This document shows positions 1 through 12,445 of a stretch of DNA of 64,000 nt, in pieces (the stretch's first letter is position 1; the number at the start of each line of letters is the position of its first letter). Origin of the DNA: Chloranthus sessilifolius (taxonomy: Eukaryota > Streptophyta > Magnoliopsida > Chloranthales > Chloranthaceae). The notes under the pieces were generated by a model. The model worked only from the letters and a program-made list of their open reading frames with translations. It was not told the DNA's origin and ran no database searches. The stretch spans positions 81,193,765 to 81,257,764 of the forward strand of contig CM037588.1 of assembly GCA_021018995.1 (NCBI GenBank), read 5' to 3'. The translations under genes were made by a program, and so were the position numbers.

Positions 1-797
1 GTGGCTGGCACATTACAAAGTCCAAAAGGCATCCTTCTATAAGAAAAGGTGCCAAAAGGACAGGTAAAGGTGGTTTTCTCCTAGTCTTGAGGATGCACAG
101 GGATTTGGTTGTACCCTGAGTACCCATCAAGAAAATAGTAAAAAGCTTTTCCAGCCAATTTGTCCAAAATTTGATCAATGAAGGGGAGAGGGAAATGGTC
201 CTTTCTGGTTTTAGAGTTGAGCTTCCTATAATCAATGCACACTCTCTAGCCAGTGGTCTCCCTGGCTGGCCTCAACTCTCCAGTTTCAGTCTTAATCATT
301 GTTATGCCAGATTTCTTGGGCACCACTTGGATAGGTGCCACCCAATGAGAATCAGAGATGGGGTAAATCACCCCTGCATCTAGCAATTTAATGATCTCCT
401 TGAGGACCACTTCCTGCATGTGAGGATTTAACTTCCTCTGCATTTCCTTGGAGGGTAGTGCTCCCTCCTCAAGATGAATCATGTGCATGCAGATTGATGC
501 ATCGATTCCTCCCAGATCGGCAATGGTCCAACCAATTGCCTTCTTGTGCTTCCTCAAAACTGTTAGTAATTCCTCTTCCTGCTCATTGGTAAGGGAGGAA
601 GAGATAATCACAGGAAGCTTATCACCATGCTCAAGGAAGGCATATTTTAATGTTTCTGGAAGCTTTTTGAGTTCCAGATCAGGGGCTTGTTGGGTGGATG
701 GCAGAATAGGTGTAGTGGAGGTTAGGAGAAGAGGCAGCAATGTAGGTTTCCAACTGGAGTGCTGCACTGAGCCCATAGAAGACTTTAATGTGGTCAT
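1..797 (-). pseudogene. Start of the reverse transcriptase region of element A
   Basis: Encodes the connection to RT and the first RT blocks: a linker with GWTIADLGGIDASICMH, then LLDAGVIYPISDSHWVAPIQ, and CIDYRKLNS and FLDGYSGYNQIP-type blocks up to the window edge. These are diagnostic of Athila-clade Ty3/gypsy RT. Continues outside the window. Fossil. Confidence 0.85.
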
Positions 798-803
798 GTT
801 TTT

Positions 804-2137
804 TTATACCACCTTTGGGCTCTCTTCCTCCACCATGTCCCAAATTTTAACTAAATTCTTGACGATGTTACCCCACTCCAGCAGAGTGGGCAATTCCTCT
901 TCTATAATTTCCTCAAGTACATCCACTGCAAAGCTCTCCTCATAGTCCATTTGAGGGTACTTTGCACTGTTGTACACATTCAGCTCAACTTTCATATGTC
1001 CAAAAGTTACCTCCATTACTCCAGACCTGCATTGAATGCATGCATTGGCAGTGGCCAAGAAAGGCCTGCCCAATATAACAGGTATGGGATTTGGGCTATT
1101 GCTGCACCCCATGTCCAAAACTAAGAAGTTAGCAGGGTAGAAAAACTCATCCACTCCCACTAAGACATCCTCAACCATTCCCAGAGGTCTCCTCTCAGAC
1201 CTATCAGCCATCATTAGCACAATGGGGGTAGCCTTACTCCCCAAACCCGATTCTTGAATATATACCTTTGTATGCCAACAGGTTAACATTGGCTCCAAGG
1301 TCTAAAAGGGCTTTTCCAATTGTATGGTCTCCAATTACGCAGGGAATAGTGGGTATCCCTGGATCTTGCAACTTCTCAGGCATTGATATGTTAAATACAG
1401 AATTCACTGTATCAGTTGCAAAGGCCTTTTTGGACACATGGCCTCTAGCCTCTCTTTTAGGTGCAGAGGTCTTTCAGGAACTTTGCATAGGCTGGGACTT
1501 GTTTAATTGCCTCAAGCAGGGGCAAATTGATTTTCACCTGCCTAAAAGTCTCCATCATTTCCTCCATCTGGGCATTCCCTTTATCAAAAGGGACAGGGCT
1601 ATTCAAAGCTTGAGGAAATGGCAACTGAGGTTCTGCTGGTTCCTCAGCTGCTAGCCCATGACTAAACTTCTGTTTCTTTCTTTTTCCATGTTTTTCTTCC
1701 TTCTGAGGCTCAATGACAGCCTCTTTATTTTTCTCCTGCTGCAGGGTGGCAGGCAATTCTTGGCTTTGTGGTCCAACAACATCTCTATCATGATCATTTG
1801 CATCATCTGTGGAAATGGGCTCTGCTGGTCTGTTACCCACCTGGGTGTCTACTAGCCTGCCAGACCTTAGGGTAGTGATAGCATTGGTGTCCTCAAACTT
1901 TGAGGAAGCTTCCTTAATTAAAAACTGACCCTTGGGGTTAGCAATTGGCTGGCAGGGCAACCTCCCTTCATCTCTCCTAGCCAAGGCATTTGACATTTGG
2001 CTTATCTGTTCTTCCATTTTCTGGAGGCTCTGACCATGAGAGTCCACAGTCTGAGCCAAGGATCCCAAGTTTTGCAATGAAGTCAAGACATGGTCCTCAA
2101 AAGAAACATTTCTTGGCTGAGAGTGGGCTAAGACCAA
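804..2137 (-). pseudogene. gag end and protease region of element A
   Basis: The upstream half encodes the charged, coiled-coil-prone end of gag (QSLQKMEEQISQM). The downstream half encodes the aspartic protease domain, with a fold-typical stretch around GKALLDLGANVNLL and a later VILGRPFLATANACI segment. The equivalent parts of element B are at 23.5-24.9 kb. Fossil, broken. Confidence 0.78.
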
Positions 2138-2159
2138 CTGATTTTGTTGTTGATGGGGA

Positions 2160-3451
2160 TGTTGAAGGTGCTGGAAGTTAGACCTAGGGGCATTCCCTTA
2201 ATTGAACTGCTACTGTCGTCTTTGTGGTAAGGCCAACATCTGCTGGGGCTGCATGTAGTTGTCTTGCCTTCACCTCAAATTTGGGTGGTCTCTCCATTGG
2301 TAACCAACATTTTGGTGCTGGTATCCATTTTCCTGTCTGTTGTAACCCCCAGATTGTTGTTGGCCATAAGATAGAGCAGCAGCAGCATGTTCCAAAACAA
2401 ATTCAGGAAATTGCCCTGCAGATGGACATTCCTCCACTGTGTGTTGTGGGGACTGGCATAGCAGACATGCCTCTGCCACATGAGCAACCCTTCTGGGTTG
2501 CATCACAGTCAGTAATTTATCAAACTTCATAGAGAGGTTTGCCATCTGCAGCTGCAGGTCATTGTTCTCAGACACCTCATAAACTTTTCCTCTTGATCCT
2601 GCAGCAAGCCCCACCTTTGACTCAGATTCCTGACTAGTTCTTGCCAGGGATGGCTTTTGAAAAGAATTCTCACTAATCACCTCAAACAATTCCCATGCCT
2701 ACTCAGCAGTCTTGTGCATGTAGGATCCACCACCAGAGGCATCGACCATATCTCTATTTTTCTCATCAATCCCATTGTAGAAGCTTTGTACAAGCTGCCA
2801 CTCTGGGATCTTGTGGTGGGGCCATTGTTTGAGCATTTCTTTAAAGCTATCCCAGGACTAGTTAAAATCCTCAGTTGGGGATTGAGAAAAAGCAAGAATC
2901 TCTTTCCTCAATTGGCTAGTTTTGGTCTCAGGGAAGAACTTGGTCAGGAACTTAGTCTGCAGGTCTTTCCATAAAGCAATGCTATTGTTGGGAAGAGTGG
3001 TCAACCGAGTACTGGCCCTATCCTTCAGAGAGAAGGGAAAGAGTCTGAGCCTAGTAGCCTCAGGTCCCAAACCAGTGATATTAAAAGTGGTGCACAAGGC
3101 CAAGAACTGGTCAATATGCTTGTAAGGGTCCTCCTTGCTAAGCCCATGGAAAGAGGGCAGCATCTGGATGATTGAAGTTTTTATTTCATAGTTCCCCTGA
3201 ACATCAGGGAATTGAATGCTAAAAGGGGAGTTATAGTCATCCGAAGCATTCAACTCCTTGAGGGTCTTGGGTTGTTCTTCACCCATAATTGCTGTCACAG
3301 ATTCACTTGGGGGCTCTCCTGTGGTGTGCCTGCCTCTTCTAAGTCTCCTTCTCCTTTCTAACTCAGGGTTAAGAGGCTCTAAAGTGGGGCTGAGAGATCT
3401 CCTCCCTAGCATACAAGCACACCAACAGCAAGGAATGCTTCTTACAGGCAC
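2160..3451 (-). pseudogene. gag region of element A
   Basis: Encodes a retrotransposon gag (nucleocapsid-type) protein close to that of element B. Shared stretches include NASDDYNSPFSIQFPDV and a capsid-like core around DPYKHIDQFLALC. A CxxC-type zinc-knuckle-like piece (CLLCQSPQHTVEECP) lies near the C-terminal end. It follows the primer site by about 300 bases, as expected for Athila-type elements. Fossil, broken. Confidence 0.82.
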
Positions 3452-3753
3452 ATTGCAAAAGAATATTTGTACAATTAATAAATTTATCTAACTAGTTTAC
3501 AGCTATTCAAAGAATACATTTAAAACTATCCTAGATACTGCTAGAAAATTTTTAAGAAAGATAGACAGAGTTTTAAAAGTCAGAGAGTTTGCAAACAGAG
3601 GTAACTAAGCTCCAATTGCAGTCCAACTGTCCTTCACTGCTGCTGTCTAGATTTGCAAGAAAGGTTCAAAATTATGTCAGCAGTATCAATTATTCACATT
3701 TGCAAAGAATACTAAGAATACAAAAACTAAGGGTCTACTAATAGATCATCAGT

Positions 3754-3770
3754 CCCCGGCAACGGCGCCA
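3754..3770 (-). other. Primer binding site of element A (tRNA-Asp type)
   Basis: On the minus strand it reads TGGCGCCGTTGCCGGGG, the complement of the 3' end of plant tRNA-Asp. It sits just inside the LTR end. This primer type is usual for Athila-clade elements. Confidence 0.85.
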
Positions 3771-3776
3771 AAAACT

Positions 3777-6271
3777 TGTTGGTGACTTCTGAGTTTGCTG
3801 CTTGCTTTATTGGTTGGTGGTAAAAGTTAATTCAAAATTAAAGAAAGAGTAAAACAGGGGATGGAATTAGCACAACTAAGAAATCCTAGACCTGTAAGAT
3901 ACAGGGTCCATTGTAGCAAGTTTTGATAAGTAAGAGTTTGTCCCACAGGGAAAGGTGATCTACAGCTCCAAAGGAGCCATCTCTAGTAGTCCCTCCAGAT
4001 CTGACTACAGATCTGACGGTCCTAAAAGGAGGGGAGTTTAAGGTCACTTATTCTAAGTATTCTAAGGTACTCTAATGTCTAAACTACAGAAAGGGTTGAG
4101 AGGATGGATGGAGTGTGGAAAATAAATATAAAAGGGTGAGAAGTATGTTATTGAGCCCAGATCAGAGGAGTTTTATAACTCAGATTCAGATATGATGTTA
4201 TAGAAATCCTGTCCAATGGCTACATTATCACCAATGAGGAGAAAGGGTCAAACCCATCACTCTGCCATGATTCAACCCTTAAGGTTATAACCTGTCCACT
4301 CAAATGGTCACAGACTATCCCATAGGGGAACCACAATCCAGGGATGGGTCAAAACATAACATGTTAATCATTGCAGGCACTATTTCATCCAGGTTACCAG
4401 CTAAAGAATCCATAGGGAACCTCAACCTCTAAAGCTCTATGTGTGGGGCTAAGGCTGTATAGGACCATGATAGCCCAGACACATAGAACCAGCAAGAGAT
4501 TGAGTACAACCTTTGATCTATCTGTCCATTGCTTGAGTGAGGCTACAATGGTCCAGTCACAAGCCTACAATCTCTATAACCAGATCAGATCCAACATCTG
4601 ATGGCGGATCTATACAAATATAGGGGAGTCTGCCTCTGTATAATCCCCCACCAGGCTTCTACAAGCTCAGGTGGAAAGAAGAAGGATCCATCTTGGATTG
4701 GTGGATTAGAATCACCGTAAGACTATAACTTGTCTACTTGAATGGTCACAGACTATCCCAGAGGTTATCCTCCTCACGGAGCCCAAGACAAAACAAGAAT
4801 ATCGCTGCCACCACCATGGTCACAAGGCTACCAGCTCAAGCTCCCATGGGGATTTCAGATCTAGTGGGTCCTGTGGTGGGGCTAAGGCTGTATGGGACCA
4901 TGATAGCCCAGACACACAGGTCACTTAGATCTGAGTGGCCCTTAGAACCAGTCCTCCATTGCTTTGAAACACAGCCAAAGCAATGTCGGATCACAAGGCA
5001 ACAGCCTTGCATAGAGCATCTCACATTCAAACACAAATCCCACAAAGTACAGATCCTATTAAGAACTTCCATTAATTGCATAAAGACAGACATAGAAAGT
5101 GCTGGACTATGGAGAGAAGGAAAAAGAAAAAGAAAACTACTTACAACTATAAAATGAAAAACAAAACAATCTCAGATCAAGTCTCTAAGAAATGAGAGGT
5201 ATTCCCAGCTATTCCAGGATGTAGAAAGAAGGGATGGTCTAAGCTCCCTAAACCTAAGCTAAGTATGGGTATTTATAGCAGTGGTGTGGCGGTGCATTAG
5301 GGTAAGAAAACCCTAATTTTAACGATGCCACGTGGCCTAATGGTGATCCTTGGATGCCTCGAGGCACATGCAAAGAGATTTGAGCATGGGAGTGCGTGCC
5401 CTAATCGCTAGAAATTCCCAGAAAGTCCTCTGCTGAAGAGATGGACGTTTGAGGTTCAGAGCTTCGCTAGGTAGCCATTATTTCCCAGACTTGTCGCGTG
5501 ATAGCTTTTGCTCTTCGCTAGGATGATTTGAAATTGAAACTTCAGCCATCGCGAGGTTGGCTTGGTTTGCTCTTCAGGCAGTCGCGAGGTTGGAGTTCAA
5601 GCAGTCGCTGGGTTGATCTTCGCGAGGACAGATTTGAATAGCGCGAGAACTTTGCGAGCACTTCTCTTCACTGGACTTCGCGAGTTACCTTGCGAGGCTT
5701 TAATGAGTTCTAAACTGCATGAGGTTCCATGTCTTAACTGATCTTCGCGAGGGTGGCTTTGCCTTCGCAGGGATGCTCTCTTCTTGAATGGCGCGAGAAC
5801 TGTGCGAGGAGTTCTCTTCTGATAATTGTATCCCGCGGCGACTGCGCGATAGCTGCGCGAGGAGTCTTCTGAAGCTCTCTCTTCTCAGCCATTCTGAGCG
5901 AACTGCACAAGGTTGAGAGAGGTTTGCTTTGAACTGTGCGAGACTACGCAATGTGTTCTACTCTTGAGCTTCGCGAGAGCTGCACGAGTTTATGCTTCTG
6001 AAGCTCTTTAGTCAATCATCTGTGCGAGAAGTTGTTGTAGAGTCTTAGGAAGCTCAACTGGACTGCGCGAGGCTATTTCAGGTCTGGATTCAGAGTCCAT
6101 CCTTCTGAGGGACTTCTGGTGCCAAAATAGGCTCCTTAGCAGGATTCCTGGCCTTATCTCACTGCTGGTTATTACCTACATAAAACACTTATCAAGAACT
6201 TATTAGATGGCTGAGGGTCTAATCAAAGGTTAAGTTAAGGGGTGAAAAGTGGTACTTTTCAGGTCTTAACA
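3777..6271 (-). repeat. 5' LTR of element A
   Basis: On the minus strand this runs from TGTTAAGACCTGAAAAG (at 6271) to a CA end at 3777, seven bases before the primer site. The first ~40 bases match the LTR of element B at 19437. The part near its start (about 5390-6110) is packed with CTCGCGAG-like motifs. The middle holds two copies of the box TGACCATTCAAGTGGACAG (near 4300 and 4740) within an imperfect internal duplication. The length of 2495 bases is long for plant Ty3/gypsy but usual for the Athila clade. Confidence 0.88.
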
Positions 6272-7207
6272 CCCTTGCAACCTGTGCTTGTTGTTAAATT
6301 ATTTGACATATGGGGAATTGATTTTATGAGACCTTTTTCCCCCTCCTATGGATATAATTTCATCCTTGTAGCTATGGACTATGTGTCCAAATGGGTAGAG
6401 GCCATAGCTACAAGAACAAATGATCATAAGGTTGTCATTAAGTTTTTAAAGGACACCATCTTCTCTAGGTTTGGCACCCCCAAAGCTATTATTAGTGATG
6501 GAGGAAGCGACTTTTGCAACAAACCTTTTGAAAAATTATTGAAAAAATACTTTGTGACCCACATAATTGCTACTCCCTACCACCCACAAACCAGTGGGCA
6601 AGTAGAGATTTCCAACAGGGAAATCAAACACGTCCTAGAGATGATTGTGCGAGCTGATAGGAGAGATTGGTCCATAAAACTGCCAGATGCCTTGTGGGCT
6701 TATAGGATTGCCTATAAGACCCCCATAGGGATGTCCCCATTCAGGCTATTGTATGGCAAGGCATGTCACTTGCCTATTGAGCTAGAACATAGAGCATATT
6801 TGGCCATCAAAACATTAAATTCTTACTTAACTTTTGCTGGTGTGAACAGGAAATTACAATTATCTGAGCTTGATGAGTTGAGGATGGAAGCATATTCAAA
6901 TGCCCGAATCTACAAGGACAAAACCAAAGCCTTTCATGACAGGCACTTGCTACGGAAAGAATTCAAAATAGGTGACAAGGTATGGTTGTTTAATTCAAGA
7001 TTAAAATTCTTTCCAGTAAAATTACAATCCAGATGCGATGGGCCCTACACAGTTTTACAGGTTTTTCCATCTAGAGCTGTAGAAATCATGGACCCTAAAG
7101 ATGGTAGGGTCATGAAAGTCTATGGACAGAGGTTAAAAATTTATGTTGAAAAAATTTGTGAGCCTGACGAGACCATTGATCTTCAGGACCCTCCAATTTA
7201 TACATGA
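6272..7207 (+). pseudogene. Integrase region of element C
   Basis: About 310 codons read openly from the end of A's LTR. The core domain begins at [12 protein letters not shown] (first catalytic Asp) and continues with [11 protein letters not shown] (second Asp) and [16 protein letters not shown] (catalytic Glu). [20 protein letters not shown] and [17 protein letters not shown] follow, which are signatures of plant Athila/Ty3 integrases. The C-terminal part has the usual [14 protein letters not shown] and DGPYTVLQV blocks. The upstream zinc-binding part is on the other side of element A. The first 30 bases of the open frame (6242-6271) belong to A's LTR, not to the integrase. Confidence 0.9.
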
Positions 7208-7444
7208 TTTCAGTTTATATCATATGTACTATATTTTGGTTCTGTTTTAAGTGCTTACTTTCTGTTTTGATGTTTTGTTCATTTATAATAAAATTGCCAT
7301 GCTAGCATTAGGTCATCATTTCAATCTTGTCAGCAGTCCAGGGACCATGGGAGTATGTCAACAATGGAAGAAAATTTGAATGGAAGCACAACAAAAGAGT
7401 TTGCTGAGTGTTGAGGCAGAGCACTGCACGAAAATGCAGTTTCT

Positions 7445-7910
7445 ATGAGCATATGAGACCTTTTGATAGGTCATTTGAGTATGTCTTGTCGATAGGTGAA
7501 AACAACTCTTGGATAGGTTCAAAAAGACAAAAAGAAGTTTTCAATAGGTTCTAGATACTTATCAAGAACCTATCGAAAGGATGAATCACATACCAGATGA
7601 ACCTATCGATAGGAAGGATTTGACCTATCAAAGCATCTCATCTACACACTGTATTCTTTATAATGTTCGATAAGATACCTTGATCTATCAAAATCATTCA
7701 TCTCATCCTATCGAAATCGATTTTCACCTTTTATTTACCTGTCGTTAGGTCACTTCTGCTACATTCAACAGTCTCTATAGAACCCTAGCTCACTCTTCCC
7801 CATTTATCGCTGCTAAGGAACCAAACCTCGTCGACAGGATAGAGTGAACCTCTCGAGAGTTTCAATAGTTTTTAACCTCTCGACAGGTTGCACCAACCTG
7901 TTGGAGCTCA
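7445..7910. repeat. Array of CCTATCGATAGG-like motifs downstream of C integrase
   Basis: About a dozen degenerate copies of a self-complementary motif (AACCTATCGAAAGG, CCTATCGATAGG, CCTGTCGTTAGG, CCTCTCGAGAGT) at irregular spacing of 20-60 bases. The same motif fills part of C's LTR at 10570-10960. No protein-coding signal was seen from 7208 to 8221. The spacing is irregular and the intervening sequences are unrelated, so this is not a simple tandem repeat. Confidence 0.65.
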
Positions 7911-8221
7911 TTTTCATCCTTATCCACAAGTCGGTGTCTAAGCATTCATTGCGCATACTTCCTTGACTTAACTATCATTGCTAAAAATAGCCCAACATGC
8001 GGTCCGCTCTCCATTCCCCATATTAATCTACACAACACCCCATACAGCAACCACCTTACCATTTATTCCCACCTTCATTTTCAGCAATTAAGCTTGAAAG
8101 AATGCAAACAATTTATTATACTGATTCATATTCCATCGCCCATGCATTTTAAATATCAGCCTCGTCCAGTCCTTTCACATTCATTCTCCCCTGACCTCTT
8201 TAGTCCTTCCATATCCTAATC

Positions 8222-8455
8222 ATGGCAGACGACAAATCCAAAGATTTTCCAACCAAATTCTACCCCGTCTGGCCACCACCGCCACCACCAGTCGAGCCTA
8301 ATCCCTTACAATTTTTATGGGACGAGTATGAAGAAGTGCAATGGATTTTGGCAAAGGAAGAGAAGAAAAAGAATAAGAGAAAGAAGAAAAAACAAAAGCT
8401 AGAACCACGGGCATCCTCTCCCCCTTCACCCCCTACTCAGCCTCCTCTCCCTTAA
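8222..8455 (+). other. Small Pro- and Lys-rich reading frame in element C
   Basis: Open frame of 77 codons starting at an ATG in fair context. It has a WPPPPPPVEPNP run near residues 18-29, a short acidic WDEYEEVQW stretch, a Lys-rich block (EEKKKNKRKKKKQK) and a Pro/Ser-rich end. It lies where Athila-clade elements have their third, env-like region, but I see no envelope-type domain. It may be what is left of that region or a chance frame. No function assigned. Confidence 0.35.
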
Positions 8456-10356
8456 AACTTCTTCCCCCTCTAGCTTGCAGTTCCTCTTCAAGGATTTTGA
8501 TACCTTGTGCCTAGATTTCTTTTTTTTTTTTAGGTCATTATGTCATTGTACACATGTTTACTTCTTTGGCATATATGTACTGCTTTATATAATAAATCTT
8601 CTGTTTCCTTTACTTGCGTAATTTTCGAATAATGTATTGCTTTTCTTTACTTGCCTACTTAATGTACCCTTTTCTGCAATTTACTCCTATTTTTACCATG
8701 CTGCACTACACCTTTCTCTGTAAACAGTGAGGACACTGTTTAATTTAAGTTTGGGGGTATCGTAGGTAAGCCAATGAAATGAGTTAATGTTAGTGCAACT
8801 ATATTGAAAAAGTTTATGAAAATAAAGTGATTTCCCACCTGATTTTTGGAAAAAGAGGAAATTAAAAACTTTTTAAAACTGAAATGAGTTGTAGTTTTAA
8901 CATTTTTCATGAAGCAAATGTCAAGAATTTTCAAAAATTAATGTTTAGTGAACCTGAAATGAGAGAAAACTGTAAGGATACACCCCAAAAAATTTAATGG
9001 AAGGCCATACCCAGTGAGATTTGGGCCTGAAAAAAATTTCTTTGAAGAGTGTCTTGGCAATTTTTTCTGCTCTATGGACTGATTGGATCTAATTTTGCCC
9101 ACTAGAAGTTAGGCAAATCCAAGTTGAAACGGCTTGACAGCATTCATGACAGTGAGGACATGAAGTAAGGCCATCCCTTGGACTGTTTGAGCCTAAAATT
9201 TTCCCATCTTTGAACTGACCTTGATACACGCCCTTTGAGCCTTAAAATTCCCAATTTTCTATGATAAAAATCAGAAAATTTGAACCCAAAACCCCTTGAC
9301 CAATTTCAGTTCATTCTCGATTTGAGAAATCAGGAAAAAGGAGGAGAAGTGAGGTTAGAGGAGCAAGGTTTAAAATTTGGTTGAGTAAGTGGAAAGCACA
9401 TTTGGTGGTGTTGTGGCATTCCAACCCATAAAAAGAAAAATATAAAAAGAAAAACATACAAAAAAAAAAAAAATCAAAGAAAAGGAATGACAAAGAGAAG
9501 TCATTTCATTGAAAGACTGAAAAGAGGATTAGAAACTGGCCACTTCAAATCTAAAAATTCAAGAAGTAGATGGAATTGTGCTGAAATGAAGAAGGTGTTG
9601 TCTAGACCACCTCCTTACCTTTAATGATCTCTCATATTGAATCCTTTTTACCCCTTTATTCTTTTAGAAATTTCACCTATAAGCCACATTACAACCCAAA
9701 TAAAAATTCCTTACTGATCTGAAATTTGATTGAGATGTCATGTGGAGATAAGGATTTGTGTAATCTATGGTGAAAAAAGTTAGAAAATTTCATAAGTTAG
9801 AGCAATGCCTATGCTCATGCTTGCAGTCCTATTTGAGGGTTGTAACTGCTCTTGAGCTATGAGAAATGATGCACCCTTCTACTTTTGCTGTGAGTGAACA
9901 GCCCTGGTAAGACTTGGGTCTGAAATCTGATTTGTTTGGGGCATTACCAAAGCAGAACTCTTAAATTAAAGGTGAGCTCTGCATTAATTTTCAGGCACAA
10001 TGCCTTGACAGGAGCTGGTTGATGATGAAGGAATATAGCAGAATTTCAGGTTTTAAACTGATGATTTTTCTGCTGAAAATCCTCTATAACTGAATGGACA
10101 TGGTGTGGAATTTATTTAATTTTACTTGAACTCTGTTTTAGCATGTTGTATGAGTATTAACTAATTTTATTGGAGAAGTTTGTGGGTACCTTCACTGAAA
10201 ACCCTCAAGAGACTCCACTCTCCACTAGGGATCACCTAGGGGTTCAAAAGGCTTGATGCATATGCTAAATGCATCTATGCTCCCTACAAAAGTGGCATTT
10301 TAGTTTTCTTTATTCTATCTTTGCTTAGGGACTAGCAAAGCTTAGGTTTGGGAGTG
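8456..10356 (+). other. 3' untranslated part of element C ending in a polypurine tract
   Basis: No coding signal. The region is homologous along most of its length to 15670-17326 in element D, for example GTGAGGACA followed by TTTGGGGGTAT in C, and GAAAATAAAGT in both. It ends with the purine-rich stretch GCTTAGGTTTGGGAGTG directly before the LTR, which fits a plus-strand primer. Confidence 0.7.
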
Positions 10357-12193
10357 TGTTAATATCTGAAAAGTTCCACTTTTCACCCCTTAACATGAGC
10401 TTTGATAGACCTATGAGTGGACTAATAAATGCTTGTTGAGTATGTCTTGTAGATAGCAGTAAAAAGCAGTCATAGTGCAAAAATCTATCTCTAATACAGT
10501 TCAAACCCAACAGTGGCCCACTTAGAGCATGTAGCAACAGCAAAGCAGTGTTGAAGGAGTGAAAACAGGCTGAAAACAATCTATCAAGAGGTTACTGGAA
10601 CCTGTCGATAGGATCTAAAGGCTGAGAGAAGGAAGAAGTCATGGGGGAGAAATCGATAGGATCCTGGAACCTATCATGGAGTTAGAAACAAGAAGGGAGC
10701 ATCCTATCGACAGGTTGCCTAAGCTTGAAGAGAACCTGTCGATAGGACTCTAAAACCTGTCCTGCTAAGGACACCTATTGAAAAGTTAAGAACCTATCGA
10801 CAGGAGTTAGAAGCAAACCTATCAAAATATAGTGTGCAGAGATCAACCTATCGAAAGGAGCCCCCAACCTATCGGAACCTATCGAAAGGATCCTAAATCC
10901 TACCAAAAGGAACCGAAGGCATATTTGGAACCTATAGAAAGCCTTAGGAACCTATTGAAATTGATTGAAGGACTTCTCAGAAAAGCTGTTGTGCACACAC
11001 TGCAAGTTGGTTACCTGCTACACCTAATCTGAGGCACTCTGCTGATCGACACAGTCTCTAGAAGTGCCCTGGGAAACTTTAACCGACCCACGTGCTCTCT
11101 CCCAACTCTAACTAACTGAAAGAGCCTTTTAGAAGGGGAATAAAGGAAGGAATAACAGAGTTATTCTAGAAGCTATAATTGGCAGGAAAAGTGGATCTGA
11201 GGCAGAGGTGGAAAGCTATAAAAGGAAGGAAAGCTGCCAGAAAAAGGGGGGATCAATTCTCGAGATCAAAGCTTTCATCGAAATTCTCTATTTTTTCTTT
11301 TAGCCCAATTATGGTTGGCTAATTTCTTTGGAGCAACAAGGAGTGAGGTTGGATCTGTAATTGGGGAGAGTTGAGAATGTTATTGAGGGTCAGATGATGC
11401 ACAGACTACAAATCTGAGAGCATTTCATTATATAGAGATTTTATTTTAATACAATGTTTATTTAGTTGTTGTAATTAGATCCATATTTCATTTGGTTTCA
11501 TTTGGTGCTTGATCGGATTTGTGTAGATGGGAATAGCTCACCCACTTAACTGGTAGACCTCTTGGATACCATTTGATCTCTCTAGATCTGATGTTCCTGT
11601 AATTGCCTGTGTCTGTGGCCTGGCAGTTGCAGCATTTGTAGTGATTATACTATTCTGATGGATGCTTGAGAATGGAGTGAATCTATTGGATGATCTATGA
11701 CCATTGAAGTGGTCAGATCATAGCCTTAAGATCAATCCAAATCTCTAGCTTAGATCGGATCCTTTTACCTTGTAGCTGTGCTTATAGCCAGATGAGGAAT
11801 TGATGCATTCTGAATTCTTTGTGACATTGTCAGCTCAATCCAATTGCAGCAAGACCAAACTCCAAGTTGTTTCTCTCCATTTTCTGTTTTTAATTTCACC
11901 AAAAATTCCCCTCACTTGTAAGATCTGAACTCTGGATTTATTCTCAATTCATTTCTGCATTTAATTGTCTTTCTATAGTTTTGATTAAAGTGACAACCCC
12001 TTAAAACCTCTCTTCTCTCTTTTGCTATTTTAGTATTAGGCAGGGTGCCAGATCTGCCTTAGATATGGAGATTTACTTAATTTTCAGCTCACATTTCCCT
12101 GTGGACATACCAATACCTACCCTTTAAAACTTGCTACAACAGGCCCTGAATATTTGTAGGTCTGTATGTCTGCTTGCATTGGTGTGTGCAACC
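10357..12193 (+). repeat. 3' LTR of element C
   Basis: Starts TGTTAATATCTGAAAAGTTCC directly after the purine tract and is taken to end at GTGCAACCA near 12193; the end is placed by analogy with the LTRs of A and B. 10570-10960 holds about ten CCTATCGATAGG-like motifs. The box with GACCATTGAAGTGGTCAG lies at about 11690-11730 and GCTACAACAGGCCCTG near the end; both have counterparts in the other three LTR types. Confidence 0.75.
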
Positions 12194-12229
12194 AATAGAT
12201 CCTTTAATTGTGTGATTTTAAACCCCTTT

Positions 12230-12445
12230 TTGAACACAAGGTAAGTCTTATAACAACAACTCGTTTCTACCATTCAACAGCTTCTGTGTGCAAACTTTGT
12301 CTCTTGTTTACCGATTTCTCATTTCCTTCTTCTTCCTCTACCTCACTAGTTCCTACTCCAATCACTTGGCCATTTTTCCTAGTATTTTAATTTTACAAGT
12401 GCTACATTTCGCACCTGATTTGAGCTAATTTGCTGCAGTGCACAT
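12230..12445 (+). other. Possible splice leader upstream of the env-like region of D
   Basis: AACACAAGGTAAGTC at 12233-12247 is a near-consensus splice donor, and TTTGCTGCAG at 12430-12439 is a good acceptor. Athila-clade elements are known to express their third region from a spliced RNA, so these could be the sites. Inferred from sequence match and position only. Confidence 0.4.

Larger units (their letters stand above)
1..6271 (-). mobile_element. Ty3/gypsy Athila-like element A (LTR, primer site, gag, protease, start of RT)
   Basis: Minus-strand LTR retrotransposon that runs off the left edge of the window. Reading leftwards from 6271 it shows a 2.5-kb LTR, a tRNA-Asp-type primer site, gag, protease and the beginning of reverse transcriptase. 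The RT blocks and the primer site place it in the Athila clade. It shares LTR start, LTR end and proteins with element B at 19437. It lies inside the integrase of the plus-strand element C, whose coding sequence resumes at 6272. It is a fossil with several breaks; age cannot be estimated because the partner LTR is outside the window. Confidence 0.9.
6272..12193 (+). mobile_element. Ty3/gypsy Athila-like element C, 3' part
   Basis: Plus-strand element seen from inside its integrase to its 3' LTR. Parts in order are integrase (6272-7207), a motif-rich spacer (7445-7910), a small Pro/Lys-rich reading frame (8222-8455), a long untranslated part, a purine-rich tract, and a 1.8-kb LTR (10357-12193). 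Its 5' part would lie to the left of element A, which inserted into the integrase. Its LTR is related to, but a different subfamily from, those of A/B and D. Element D sequence on its right suggests C itself inserted into D. Fossil. Confidence 0.8.

Noticed and set aside
4738-5157. Open frame of 139 codons in the LTR of A
   Set aside because: Lies inside an LTR, has no homologous frame in the LTR of B, and shows no domain.
7445-7910. Regularly recurring palindromic motifs suggesting a CRISPR-like array
   Set aside because: Spacing is irregular, motifs are degenerate, the same motifs recur in LTRs, and the DNA is from a plant nucleus.
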